A stretch of DNA of 64,000 bases from Blastomyces gilchristii SLH14081 (Eukaryota > Ascomycota > Eurotiomycetes > Onygenales > Ajellomycetaceae), in assembly GCF_000003855.2 (NCBI RefSeq), contig NW_003101680.1:3353753-3417752 (forward strand), read 5' to 3'. Numbering within the stretch: position 1 is the stretch's first letter; every line of letters starts with the position of its first letter. Below are positions 47,723 through 60,529 of this stretch, one piece after another. The notes beneath the pieces were generated by a model. It saw nothing but the letters and a program-made list of their open reading frames with translations, made no database searches and was not told the DNA's origin. Position numbers and translations under genes: made by a program.

Positions 47723-49150
47723 AGATCTGTATCAGTCTATTGTCTAATATCTGTTATTTAACTTCATAATGCAGATAAAAGATATCTGTGTTTTCAGAAA
47801 TAGAAATACAGATATTATACTCTTTTACATCTACAGATATGAGACTTGTATGTCTTGTCTAAGATATTATTATAAGAATGAGTTATTCATATACTGTGTT
47901 CTGCTTTCTGCATTTCTCTGTGTCTCTCTCTCTCTTTCTAAGAAGTCTTGTGTGTGTTGTAATTGTATATACAATTCTAAGATCAGCAGGTGTTTATTCA
48001 GTAATTGTTATTTCTGCTTTTACAGTTTTATATACTGATAATAGTTCTTAGTTACTCTGATGTCAGAGGTTATTTTAATTAAAGATGATAACACTGCTAA
48101 GACTATCTCTTTCACTCTTAAGCTTCTTCTATCACTTTCTCTTTCTTCTCTGCAGAGAAGATTGTACACACACTGAGTTGTAAGTATTTAACTCTGAATG
48201 ACTCTCATTATTATTCATTCAGTTCTGTATCTTCTTCTTCTTTCATTTCTTTCATCTCTGTTCTCTCTACTCTAACTTCTGATTCTGTGAGTTCTGTACT
48301 CTTCTTCAATTTTTCTACATGCATATATACACATTTCTATATTGATATTTCAGTCAATCTTGTGATAAATGATATTAATGTCATATACAGAGTGATAGAG
48401 AAATCAGAGACATGTACAGTATTGTTATAAGAGTAACTTACAGCTCTCAAATCTCTTACAGATCTTGAGTTTTGAGATTTTCTTTATTTTTAACATTTTT
48501 CTTTTTGAATGATGTGGTGTTGAAAATAGATTAAACATGTGACATATGAAAATGAATAAAATGTATGATAATATTTGTCTTTTACAGCTGATTCTTACAG
48601 TTAATAATTAATTTATTATCTCTTAAGTCATTCTCTTTTCTTTTCTTATGCTTTTTCTTTGTCTGCTAGTCACTACTCTTAGACAATCTCTATATGATAC
48701 AGCGTTCAGTAACTAGATTTGACAGCTTTCATCTTTTATAATTCTGTCTTATGCATTATACTGTCTCTCTTCACCTGCTCAGATCACTACAGTGAATAGC
48801 TTATTAAAACTAATCTCACTCAATCTCTGAGCATCTTCAGAAGTTGAGATGACTTTATCTCACATGTCTGCAGATGTTTCAGATGCTTCATTCTCTGTTA
48901 TCTTTATAATTGAACTGATGTAAACAGTTGAATTTAACTCTGAATTTCTTTTTCTTCTGTAATCTGATTCACATGCAAGTCTGCTGTTTTAAGACTGCTC
49001 TTTATCACATTGCACTCACTGTCTGCAGTGTATTATTATATAACTGGCTACAGTCTTATTACATACTAAAGTGTGATATTCATCTGATTTCTTCATTTCT
49101 ACTCATTCTTTTCTTATAATTGTGAAAAGATTGAAATAAGTGAGATCATC

Positions 49151-49418
49151 TGTCGGAATGAGTGTCACGGATGAATATGTTGAAGATATATAAATCTTAT
49201 GTGTATCAAGATCTGCTTGTTATATTATCTGTACACTATCTAATATATCTATTTCATACAAAAGATAGAGCTATTTATAGTAAAATATATGTGTGAGCCA
49301 AGAGAGCTAGTATAAGTGAGTATTAGATGAGTGTTGTAGTAAGCTGATAATGATGAGAAATATTGTAGTAATATGATATTGATGATGTTCAGTAGTGTAT
49401 AATCTCTTTTTTCTGACA
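49151..49418 (-). repeat. Copia2 3' LTR (268 bp)
   Basis: TGTCGGAATGAG to TTTTTTCTGACA, pairing with 54644-54911. Confidence 0.92.
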
Positions 49419-52400
49419 CATCTTCTTCAGTGAATGTAACTTGTAAATGAAAGTGTAAATGAAGCTGTAATAAAAAGAGTGTAGATGAATCTATAGAGAT
49501 TATATCAAGATAGATTATTTATTTTACTTACATCTCAATGATATCTGATATATCAACTAGGTCTAGCATCTTGATGAATTCTGTATGTTTCTGATATGAC
49601 AGAGTCTTAGTGAGGTCATTCACTGGCATCTGAGCTGTAGGCACTCAATCAACTGTAATATCGCCAGATTGAACATGTTCTCAGAGCCAGCTTTCATATA
49701 TATCAACATGGCAGAGCTTTGTGATTATAGAGAGGTCTTTCTTCATAAGAATGTCATTAGTTTGACAGTTATCACATTGAATACAGATCTTATAGCCAGA
49801 TTCAAATTGAATATATTGAAAGAATCTATTTCATCAGATAGACTTCTTACTAGCTTATAAGATAGTAACAAGCTCAGCTTCTGTGATAGATGTAGTTATG
49901 ATTATCTATCTATTTGATTTTCAATCAATGATCTCACTGAATAGTTTGAAGATATATTCTTATATAGAGTGATAATTCAGATTATCTGCAAAAGAGACAT
50001 CACTGATGACTTTAATAATATCAGATTTGAGATCAAGTTGTAGAGGTCTGTCAATATTACTATTATATTGAATAGCAAGATTCTTCATATTGTGTAGATA
50101 AGATATCATTCTATTCATCTCTGATGAGTGATGTTCTGATGAATTTGTCATGAATGTAGCTAGTTTACTCACTGCATATGTGATATCAGAGTGAGTCATC
50201 ATCACTGAGTAGATGCAGAAACTGATATGTTGTTGATAATGATAGATTTTTACAGATATGACTGGCTCATTAAAAGGCTCTAATGAAGCATCAGTTAGTA
50301 AGGTATATGCCTTGCGGGTGTGTGTCAGATGATATGTATCAACTATCTTATCAATATAGACATTCTGACATAGCCAGAGCTTTAAGTTGAGATGATCATG
50401 TATTATTTACATGTTGAGAAATCATTTCAAATCTCTCATCTGTTGAATCTTGTAGGTGTTTTTAAGATCTTTGATTAGTTGATCTCTTTCTTTCAAATCT
50501 TCTTATTATGATAGAATGATGATATCATTCACATAGAAGAAGATAATTAATTAATTATTAGAGAAGAGACATTGATTCTCTGATATAGAGATGAAGTCTA
50601 GTGTTCTCAATGTTGAAGATAGTTCATTTAATCAGAGAAGAGATGATCTGTGTAATTCATATAGTGCTTATAGAAGTTTTAGCACATGATTTATACACTT
50701 TAAATTTTGCATTCTCTTCAACTTTCATTATTCATCAGGTAGTTTCATATATACTAGCTCATTAATATCACTATTAATGAAGACATTGATTTCATCTAGC
50801 TATTCTGCATCTAAATCAAATGCTGCTGTTAAAGCTAACAAGATTCAAAGATCTCTGACAGCTAGTGTGTGAGCTTTTATAGTGAGATCTGTGATTGATT
50901 GAAGATCTCTGTGTACACAGATATGAGCTTTGTATTTCAAAAGAAAATCTTCATCATTGAATTTATAGATGAATACTCATTGTAGAGAAATAACTGAAAT
51001 ATCTCTCTGTAATCTGCTAGTAATTTCATATGTATTCTGCAGAGATATACTATCTTATTCCTGCTTGACAGTGTTCTTAAATTCTTTGTAATGTGAGTGT
51101 TTTTCAATATCTGCTCAGTGATTCAGTGAATCTGACAGTTGAGATCTATGAATTCTTGAAGTCAGTATAAATGCTGTTGATGTAGCTGTATTATTGATAA
51201 CAGTAAAAACAGTATTAGGAAATAAATTTTAAGACTTGTTGAAGTCTGTGTGTGAATATGAATGAGAGAATGCATCATTGATTATTCAATAAGAATTATC
51301 TTTAACATTTTCAACTGTGACAAGATGAACAGCTCTGTGTTTTCATATTCTGCAGTCTTCAATGATATTAGCTTCATCAAAATCAGCACTGATATCATGA
51401 GCTTTAGATGCAATGTTTCATGTTTGATTATCTATCACAGCTGAATGAGTATTAATATCAACATCAGAATCTGTTGACTCTGGCATTGAATTTGATATAG
51501 AAAGATGCTCATTATTTTCCTCCTCTATTTTTTCAGAGCTTTGAGCATTTTCTTCAGAGTGGAAAACATCAATATCTGCATCTATAATCTCTTTCAATTA
51601 ATTGATAGAAGTTATCAATGATTCTTGAACTTTTATATGTAGAAGCTTCACCTTCTTAGATACCTAATCTCTTAGTTGTCTTTTGATGTAGAGGTCTTCT
51701 GAGTTGAATTTTCTATTCTCATCAAACATCACATCTCTTGCTCTTATCACTCATTCTAAGTATGAAATTCAAATTTAATAGATGTTTGTAGAATTATATT
51801 CAACTAGATATTTAATATATGCTCAGAGATCTAGCTTCTGAGAGCAGTTTCTATTAAGAACTTTATTCAGTATCTTTGCATAGATGCAACATCTGTAGAT
51901 TCAAAGATAAGCACAGAAGTGAGGTTTAATTTGTAGAAATTCTTTCAATACTTGTAGAGATGACTTTTAATCTAGAATTCTAGTAGAGATTCAATTTACT
52001 AGGTAGATGACAGTAAGTGTAATCTCAGGAAAAAGTGATTGTGACCGAAGAGATTCTATCTGTAGAGTTCTTGTCTTTGTTATTAATATTGCTTCTGCTC
52101 ACTCTGCTGCATCATTTTACTCATGAATATACTCTGAAGAATACTCCATCTCTAGGTCTTTATTATTCACTCAATTTATAAAGTCATCTGCTTCCTTGAC
52201 TGCAGTATTATTATCAATACAAATGATCTTTGTAGTACAGTTGAATTGATATTTAATTTAATTGATAGCTTGTTTAAGAGCTTTTCAGATTTCTGATTTT
52301 CAGATAGCTGTTATAGCTATATGAAAATGTAGATAATCACACATGAAATGTATAAGATAGTGCTCATCATTATAGCACTGTGTAGAGCCATGTGTGATAT

Positions 52401-53251
52401 TCATGTATAGGCATTTGAATGATATTTGAGATCTAACATAAGAACATCTAGATATTTGATTTTTTGTATTAGATAGATGACAGAGTTTATAAAGCTCAGT
52501 GATAAGCTCATCTACAGCATCTTCTAGATTGATGATTTGAACACCAGTTGTATCATTTACAAGCTTTTAAATGACAATTTTTGATGAATGTTCTAATCTC
52601 TTATATCATGTAGACTGAGTAGCTATAGAGATCTTAGGTTTTTGAGAAGATTTTGTGTGTATTGACAGGTTGAAAGAATGATTTGTTAAAGTGTGTTTTG
52701 ACAGATTAGAAGAAGAATTTGTAGAAGTTGAAGAATTTAAAGATATCATTTTTTCAGATATAGTGATGTTAGAAGTGTGTGATGTGATAGCTGCTGCAGC
52801 TTCAGTAGTTGATTTTTTCAAGATAGTTGAATAAACAGCTGTTTCACTATTATATTCTGTAACTAGCAACTCCTCAAATACTTCAATACATGTAAAGATT
52901 GTATTATCTGCGCATTTTCACAATCTGAAGTCTTTTTCATTATAATAGATACCTTCTATATGGAAACACGGTTTCCATGCGATGATATTTGTATGGAATT
53001 CAGTATATAAGCCGCGTTGATGAGATTGACATTGAACTGCTTTCTGCTTCATTTATCATGATAGTTCTAACAGTTTTATAATCTTCAACTTTAGTGCTGG
53101 AATCACCTGTATAGACTTCCGCATTCTCATTCGCAGATGTAAAGAATAGGAAATGTGGTCAATTATTACATATATGCTGTTCCGCGCCAGTATCAAAGAT
53201 CTAGGAGTTTCAGAGATAGAAGCATAAATTTGAAGAGTTCATTGATATTTT

Positions 53252-53446
53252 TCAGATCTGCTGATTGATAGATTGATGATCAATAGATTGATAATTAATA
53301 GATTGATAATTAATAGATTGATGATCAATAGATTGAGAAACTGATTGCTGCAGAACTATTCCTTCTAGAACTACTTCATTGACATCTATCATATCTATAT
53401 TCATGAATGATTCTCTAGATATCACACAATCAATACATCTCTTCAA
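53252..53446 (-). repeat. Copia2 gag QSI peptide repeat
   Basis: The minus-strand frame of 64 codons ends with five tandem units of QSID/N-H/Y, from an 11-12 bp DNA repeat near 53264-53335 (AATAGATTGATA). Copia1 has about three units at 31640-31690. The expansion is in the linker between gag and protease. Confidence 0.75.
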
Positions 53447-54632
53447 TTCTTGATTTTTAAGAGCTTGATCAATCTGAGTTCTCTTCTTCTCATTTTCCTT
53501 TCATTCAGATGGCTTTCTTAATGAATTGAGATAGTAGCACTGAGTGTATCAGTGACAGGCTTCACAGATGCAGTTTCTGAATGTTGCTGATAATGATTGC
53601 TGAGATCTTTGATTAAGAGTAGCAAAGTTCATAGGTTTATCTTCTTTAAGAATACTCATTTCTCTATATCATTTCTTGAAGTCCTTAACTAACTCTATCA
53701 AAGATATGACATCTTTATCACATCAGACATTCTTAGCCCATGCTTGTACATAATCTGTATCAATAGCTAGATTCACATTTAAGAAGTCTTTCTTCAAGTT
53801 GAACTGTTCAGCTATATCTGTCTCTTTGATATCATCTTCAATGAGTAATCAGTCATTTAATCACTTCTTTATATCTCTGTTTTTCAGTGCTTTGCAGAGA
53901 TCATGGTATCAGGTTCTTACATCATCTTGATAGTCTGCAGTTGTGAGTGAGAGATAATCTCTTAATAAATAGATAATGTTCTTTACATCATCATTCTCAC
54001 TGCATACATGTCATAGCTCTGTGGCATTCACTATTCTTCATATGACATCTCATATCTTTGTCATACCTTCATTCAATTTCTCATATTTCATATATTTGAT
54101 TTTTCACACAGTGATCTTGATATCATATGCTATCTTAGCCTCTGCAGTGACTTCTTCTGAACACTCGGGTTTCAGAGATTCTTCTAGTTCAGAGAAGATA
54201 TCAGATTTATCAAGATTGATGAAGTCTGATATCTTCTTGTTCTTTGCATATTCTAGCATATGCTTGTACCAAAGTTTTCAATCTTCAGAAACACTAAGAT
54301 GTACAGTTGCACTAGACATTGTCTTGTCTGTCATATCAGTTATTTTGAATGAATTGAGGAATCAGTTCAAGTATTTGAGAATAGATATGATCAGAATTCA
54401 GAGTGTATAACAGTCAAGTATATCAGAACATATATGAGTGAGAATCTATTGTCTCAGTTCAAATGATAGTTATCAGTTTAAATAAGAATTGAAATTGTGA
54501 ATCAGGTATAATGATTGAGTAGATCATATCATATATAAATGAGAATCAATCATCTCAGTTCAAATGATTATTGTCAAATTTGAATGAGAATTGAGATCAG
54601 TGTATTACACTTCTCTTCAGATGCTGCTTACC

Positions 54633-54643
54633 GGGCTCATAAC
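54633..54643 (-). other. Copia2 primer-binding site (initiator tRNA-Met anticodon loop)
   Basis: The plus strand GGGCTCATAAC touches the 5' LTR with no spacer. It is identical to the anticodon stem-loop of initiator tRNA-Met from memory, so the minus-strand RNA would pair with that tRNA segment. Confidence 0.8.
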
Positions 54644-54911
54644 TGTCAGAATGAGTGTCATGAATGAATATATTGAAGACATATGAATCTTATGTGTATC
54701 AAGATCTGCTTGTTATATTATTCATACACTATATAATATATATATTTCATACAAAAGATAGAGCTATTTATAGTAAAATATATATGCAAGTCAAGAGAGC
54801 TAGCATAAGTGAGTATTAGATAAGTGTTGTAGTAAGCTGATGATGATGAGAAATATTGTAGTAATATAATGTTGATGGCGTTCAGTAGTGTATAACCTCT
54901 TTTTCCTGACA
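54644..54911 (-). repeat. Copia2 5' LTR (268 bp)
   Basis: TGTCAGAATGAG to TTCCTGACA. The TGTCGG start of the family is changed to TGTCAG here (CG to CA). Confidence 0.92.
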
Positions 54912-55527
54912 TTATCTAATTCATAAGTATCTATGATTTCTCTTACTTCACAAGACTTTTTAATTATAAGTCTCTTCTTTTTCAACACTGATAATAGTGC
55001 TGTAGATGATTATAATCTGCTCAGATCTTGCATCTTTATCTTTATAAGATGTGAATCATTTATTAAGTTGTATAAGATCTGTGTCTCTGATTCTTTCAAT
55101 GTGTATGTTCTCAGAGAATGTGATTTGAGTATTTTATATCGCTTAAATCATCTAGATTGAAACTTCTTAGAACTCTCATTGCATACAAGAACTCATATTC
55201 TCATCTTGAGACTTAATTTCTTAACTAGTGAGTCTTATATTCTTTTCAATTGTATTGCTTAGTTCAGGAGTAACTCATTAGCTTTTGCATATATATGACT
55301 GATCTCTTTCAATCTTGATTTCATGTCTGCATCTGCTGCATTCACAACTGTTGTTTCTGCTGTGTCTGCAATCACTGTTCTCTCTTCCACCTTTTTCAGA
55401 GCATTCTTCAGAATGCGCGGATGCAATTCATACAACAGATAGAATGATGAATGCTTGAAGACTGCATGCTGCTAAATTCACATGACTAATAGTGCCTGAT
55501 CAAGATATTCATCTCATAATTGTATCA

Positions 55528-55878
55528 TGTGACGGGCTGCGCCCGATCAATCATATAGACTATTCCGTACACTCCATAGATTCCTACCGCCCCATTCCCA
55601 ATCGCCGATCCTCGGCCGCCATGAACATGTATGTTCCGATCACCAATTCTCAGCTGCTATGAACATGTATGTTCTGATCACTGATCCTAGGCCGCTATGA
55701 ACACATGTATATTCTTCCACCCTGAAGCTCCACTGCGTATGCCATCACATACATGTATAAATATTCACTTCAATCACTGATTCTTGTACTTTCTCTTTCT
55801 TTTTCTTCTTTAACATTTTTCTCTTTGTTATATAAGACCTATATATTATACTGATCTATTCAGTGTAGGCCTCTTACA
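55528..55878 (+). repeat. K1 5' LTR (351 bp)
   Basis: TGTGACGGGCTGCGCCCG to GGCCTCTTACA. The first 200 bp are rich in CC, GG and CG (ACCGCCCCATTCC, CCTCGGCCGCC) and include repeated words ATGAACATGTATGTTC. The last 150 bp are AT-rich with a TATATAAGACC-like motif (TTATATAAGACC) that may be the promoter. Confidence 0.9.
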
Positions 55879-57204
55879 CTAGAAAAACATTCATTATCTT
55901 CTTATTAGAAATGATTATTCATCAAGAGATATTCAAACATGGAATAACATGTAAGAAAGAGAAACATAGTTAAGTGAACACTGAGTTCTCAGATAGAAGC
56001 TTGCTTATCAGTCACTCTGACCTTGCAATAAGATCTTATAAAGAGAATATCAGTAAAAGATCTGAGAGTTCTGACACTCAGATGTATAAAATATTCATAT
56101 AATTACACTTCTTCAGATTTCACAGATATTACACATTCAGTAAACAATATAATTATATCTAATGATAATATGAGAGAATCTCTGAATATAAGTATAGACA
56201 CAGTATCACAGTGACTTCAAGTATTGTTGAAACTACAACAATAATAAATAGCTGATATGCATGCAACTTAACAACATCAATATGAAGAGATTCAATAATT
56301 ATCACAATAAGAAATTCATACAATTTCAATATCTACAGAATTGAATACAAAAGTGCTGAAAGAATACTTAAATACTCTTATATATTTTAATGCTTCTGAT
56401 CTCACTCTCTACTCATCATGAAGAATGAAAATGCTTGTGAAACTGAGTGTAGATGAAGATGCTATCAGTTCACTAATTAATCAAGATTAATATATCAATA
56501 AACAATTGAAGAATTGTATGAAACAGAAGTTTCATTCATGAATGAAAGCATGTGAATCAGCATTGTGAATATCTGACAATATCATGAAATATCTTGATGT
56601 TCTGTTTCAAGACACTGCCATGCAACAGAAGATGTTAGATTGATTACAGAGTATCTGACAGAGAAACATTTCTCTTACAACATTCATCTCTGACTTTGAC
56701 ACCAAGATCTTAGAAGCAGGTGGTCAATCTTGAGAGAATTGAATGAAGATTAGCATGCTCAAGAAGACGTTACACTTCAGCCACTCATACACCCGCGCCG
56801 AAGAGAAGTAACAGCAATGATGCAGATGTCATGAACTGAATAGATTCAAATGCCTATGCATAAGCAAGAGTTTCTGCTGTTCAAACAGACTTCTGAGTTT
56901 CTGAGATCACTCTTGAAGAAGTCACTGATCAATGTCAACATGAAGTATACATCAACTGTAACTGATCAGAACACATTGCTTTCAACTGTTAATTAATCTA
57001 TATACCTTCTCAATCAAGAGAAAGATCAGTGTCTTCTCATTCAAAGAATGAATCAGTGCCTGTCCACACTAACCATATTACAGTGAAGAAAGATTTGAAA
57101 GATAACTATGAGAATGTCTCAGTGAAACAGGGAAAAGATTAGCTTCTATTCAAATTTGCAAACAGAAGCTTGAAGAGGTCAGATGACAACAATTTGAAGA
57201 GAAA

Positions 57205-57459
57205 ATGACAATGAATGTAATTCTTGTATCTACTATAATTAATAACATGTATAATATGAAAGTCATGATAGATAGCAGTCTATATTACTATGCAATGATT
57301 AAATTTTCAGTTGTGAGACATTATAATCTTCAGTGTATCTTCTTATTAAAATCTCAACTTCTTGCAGAATTCAATGATTCAAAAGATATTTGCATCTGTT
57401 ATATAATGAAACTAAACATAGATATCAGAGAATATCAGTGTGAAGATATCTACATATGA
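57205..57459 (+). pseudogene. K1 aspartic protease remnant
   Basis: An 84-codon open stretch with MKVMIDSSLYYYAMI, matching the retropepsin site of this gypsy group (V-x-D-S-G) with Gly changed to Ser, followed by LLAEFNDSKDICICYIMKLN. It lies between gag and the K2 insertion, where protease is expected. The K2 counterpart at about 59775-60030 is similar. Confidence 0.72.
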
Positions 57460-57960
57460 AGTTAATAATCTTGATTATAATCTTATATTAGAACTTATCT
57501 GACTATCTGAACAAGGTATCTTATTAGAAACTTGAAACAGAAGTTTAATATTTTCTAACAATGATAGAGTTCATGAGAATGATATTCACAAGACTATGAA
57601 TCTAACACAGATCTCTGTCAATATCTATGAAATGCTTAGAAAAAGAAGTTACTGAAAGAATTGCTGATAGCAGAATCATGTATCAATCTATTCTATCAGT
57701 CTGACTGATATTAAAAAGACTCTAGAAAAGTTATCTCATATTACAATAACAGATTCTCATATGAAACTCTCTTAATAATATTATGAATATCTAGATATCT
57801 TTTAACAAGACAATAATGCTACAAATCTATCTCTCTTATGAGGTTCAGAAGTGAATCACAGTATTAAGTTGAAAAAGAAGAATGACAAGAACTCTGAATC
57901 ATTATAAGACTCTGTTTATAATATGTTCTGAGATGAACTTCTTCTTCTTTAAAAGACACT

Positions 57961-58305
57961 TGTGGCGGGCTGCGCCTGATCAATTATATAGACTATTCTG
58001 TTACACTCCATAGATTCTTCCGTTTCACTCTCGAACATGTATGCTCTGATTCTCGGCCATTCCCGATCACCGATCCTCAGCCGCCATGAATGTGTATGTT
58101 CCAATTGCCAATCCTCGGCTGCTACAAACGCGCGTATATTCTTCCGCCCCGAAGCTCCACCACATACATCACCACATACACATATAAATATTCACCTTGA
58201 TTACTGATTCTTGCACTTTCTCTTTCTTTCCTTCTCTAATGTTTTTCTCTTTGTTATATAAGACCTATAATATTATATCAATTTATTCAGTGTAGGTCTC
58301 TTACA
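57961..58305 (+). repeat. K2 5' LTR (345 bp)
   Basis: TGTGGCGGGCTGCGCC to GTAGGTCTCTTACA. GC-rich first half, AT-rich second half. Confidence 0.92.
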
Positions 58306-59770
58306 CTAGAAAAATATTCATTGTCTTCTTATTAGAAATGATTATTCATGTATTATCTTCTCATTAGAAATGATTATTCATTGAGAGATATCTGAACACA
58401 TAACAACATGTAAGAAAGAGAAACACAGTTAAGTGAACACTGAGTTCTCAGATAGAAGCTTACTCACCAGTTATTCTGACTCTGTAATCAGATCTTACAA
58501 AGAGAGTAAGATTTTATAAGAGAATGTCAGTGAAAGACCTGAGAGTTCTGACACTCAGATGTATGAGATATTCATACAATTACACATTCAATGATTGATA
58601 TAACCATGTCTAATGATAATATAAAACCCTCGAATGCGAGTATAGATATGATGTCACAGTGGCTCTAAGTAATGTTGAAATTACAACAATAATAAATAGC
58701 TGATATGCATATAATATAACAACTTCAATATGAAGAGATTCAATAATTAACTCATGCAATTTCAACATCTACAGAATCAAATATAAAAGCACTGAAAGAA
58801 TGCTTAGATACTTCTATATATTTCAATACTTTCAATCTCACTCTCTACTCATCATGAAGGATGGAAATGCTTGTGAAACTGAGTGTAGATGAGAATATCA
58901 TCAGTTTATTAATCAATCAAGATTGATATATCAATGAATGATTGAAGAATCACATAAAACAGAAGTTTCATTCATGAATAGAAGCATGTGAATCAGCATT
59001 GTAAATGCCTGATAATATCATGAAACATCTTGATGTCCTGTTTTAAGACACTGCTATGCAATAGAAGATGTTAGATTGATTACAGAGTGTCTGATAGAGA
59101 AACATTTCTCTTACAATATTTATTCCTGACTTCAACATCAAGATCTTAGAAGCAGGTGATCAATCTTGAGAGAATTGAATGAAGATTAGCATGCTTAAGA
59201 AGATATTAACTTTTGAACTCTTACAGACTCTTATAAGTGTAAATAAAGACTCAACTTATGAAGGTTTCTACACACAGCTCCGGACATTGAATGATCATCT
59301 TATCAAGCTCAAGAGTATACAGAACAGTGGTAGAAGATATTACATCTCAGTCACTTATACACTTACACTGAAGAGGAGTAACAGCAATGATGCAGATATT
59401 ATGAACTGAATAGATTCAAATGTCTATACATAAGCAAGAGTTTCTGCTGTTTAAACAGGCTTCTGAGTTTCTGAGATCACTTCTGAAGAAGTCACTTATT
59501 GATGTCAATGTGAAGTGTGCATCAACTGTAACTAATCAGAGCACATTGCTTTCAACTGTCAATTGATCTATGTGTCTTCATACTCAAGAGAAAGATCAGT
59601 GTCTTCTTATTTGAAAAATGAATCAGCATCTGTTCACATCAACCATGTTATATTAGAGAAAGATTCAGAAGATAACTATAAGAATGTCTCAGTGAAACAG
59701 AGAAAAGATTAACTTCTGTTCAAATTTATAAACAGAAGCTTGAAGAGGTCAGATAACAACAATTTGAAGA
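58306..59770 (+). pseudogene. K2 gag region
   Basis: Between the 5' LTR and protease. A 76-codon open stretch (59179-59409) contains DSTYEGFYTQLRTLNDHLIK, like the capsid-side gag helix of this group. It includes the 134-bp segment missing from K1. The rest is broken by stops, and no zinc knuckle is legible. Confidence 0.6.
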
Positions 59771-60529
59771 GAAAATGATAATGAATGTGATTCTTATATC
59801 TACTGTGATTAATAACATGTATAATATGAAAGTCATGATAGATAGTAATCTATGTTACTATGCAATGATAAAATCTTCAGTTATAAGATATTATAATCTT
59901 CAGTGTATCTTCTTATCAAAACTCTGACTTCTCACAGAATTTGATGATTCAAAAGATGTTTGCACTTATTATATAATGAAACTAAACATAGATGTCAGAG
60001 AACATCAGTGTGAAGATGTCTATGCATATAAAGTTGATAATCTTGATTATAATCTGATGTTAGAACTTGTCTGACTATCTGAATAAGACATCTTATTAAA
60101 CACTTGAAACAGGAGTTTAATATTCTCTAATAATGATAGAATTCATAAAGATGATATTCACAAGACTATGAATCTGACACAGATCTCTGTCAACACTTAT
60201 AAAATGCTCTGAAAAAGAAGTCATCAAAACTGCTGACAAAGTCACTGATAGCAGAATTATATATCAATCTATTTCATCAGTCTGACTGATATCAAGAAAG
60301 CTCTAGAAAAGTTATCTCATACTACAATAACAGATTCTCACACAAAACTCTCTCAATAATATTATAAATACCTAGATATCTTTTAACAAGATAACATTAT
60401 GAATATATCTTCTTTATAAGGCTCAGAAGTGAATCACAGTATCAAGTTAGAAAAGAAGAATAATAAGAACTCTGAGTCACTGTGAGACTCTCTTTATAAT
60501 ATGTCTTGAGATGAACTTCTTCTTCTTCA

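Larger units (their letters stand above)
49151..54911 (-). mobile_element. Copia2: full-length Ty1/copia element (5.76 kb)
   Basis: Same family and orientation as Copia1. LTRs 49151-49418 and 54644-54911 (268 bp each). Flanks tcatc (49146-49150) and ttatc (54912-54916) are a TSD with one C-to-T change; the empty site agatcatctgattt is in G2 near 35448. Gag start near 54326, protease and pre-integrase region about 52570-53200, integrase near 52300-52560, RT and RNase H about 49600-51700 with YAVSKLATFMTNSSEHHSSEM at 50100-50190. More stops than Copia1. Inserted in G3. Confidence 0.92.
45845..55527 (-). mobile_element. G3 Ty3/gypsy relic (truncated by K1)
   Basis: Starts with a 167-bp 3' LTR (45845-46011, TGTAATTC to AAATCATA) and continues with the post-integrase region colinear to G1 and G2. 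It ends at 55527, where the K1 LTR begins, just before the integrase would start. It hosts SINE3 and Copia2. Includes the Arg/Ser-rich tract at 46554-47042. Inactive. Confidence 0.82.
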
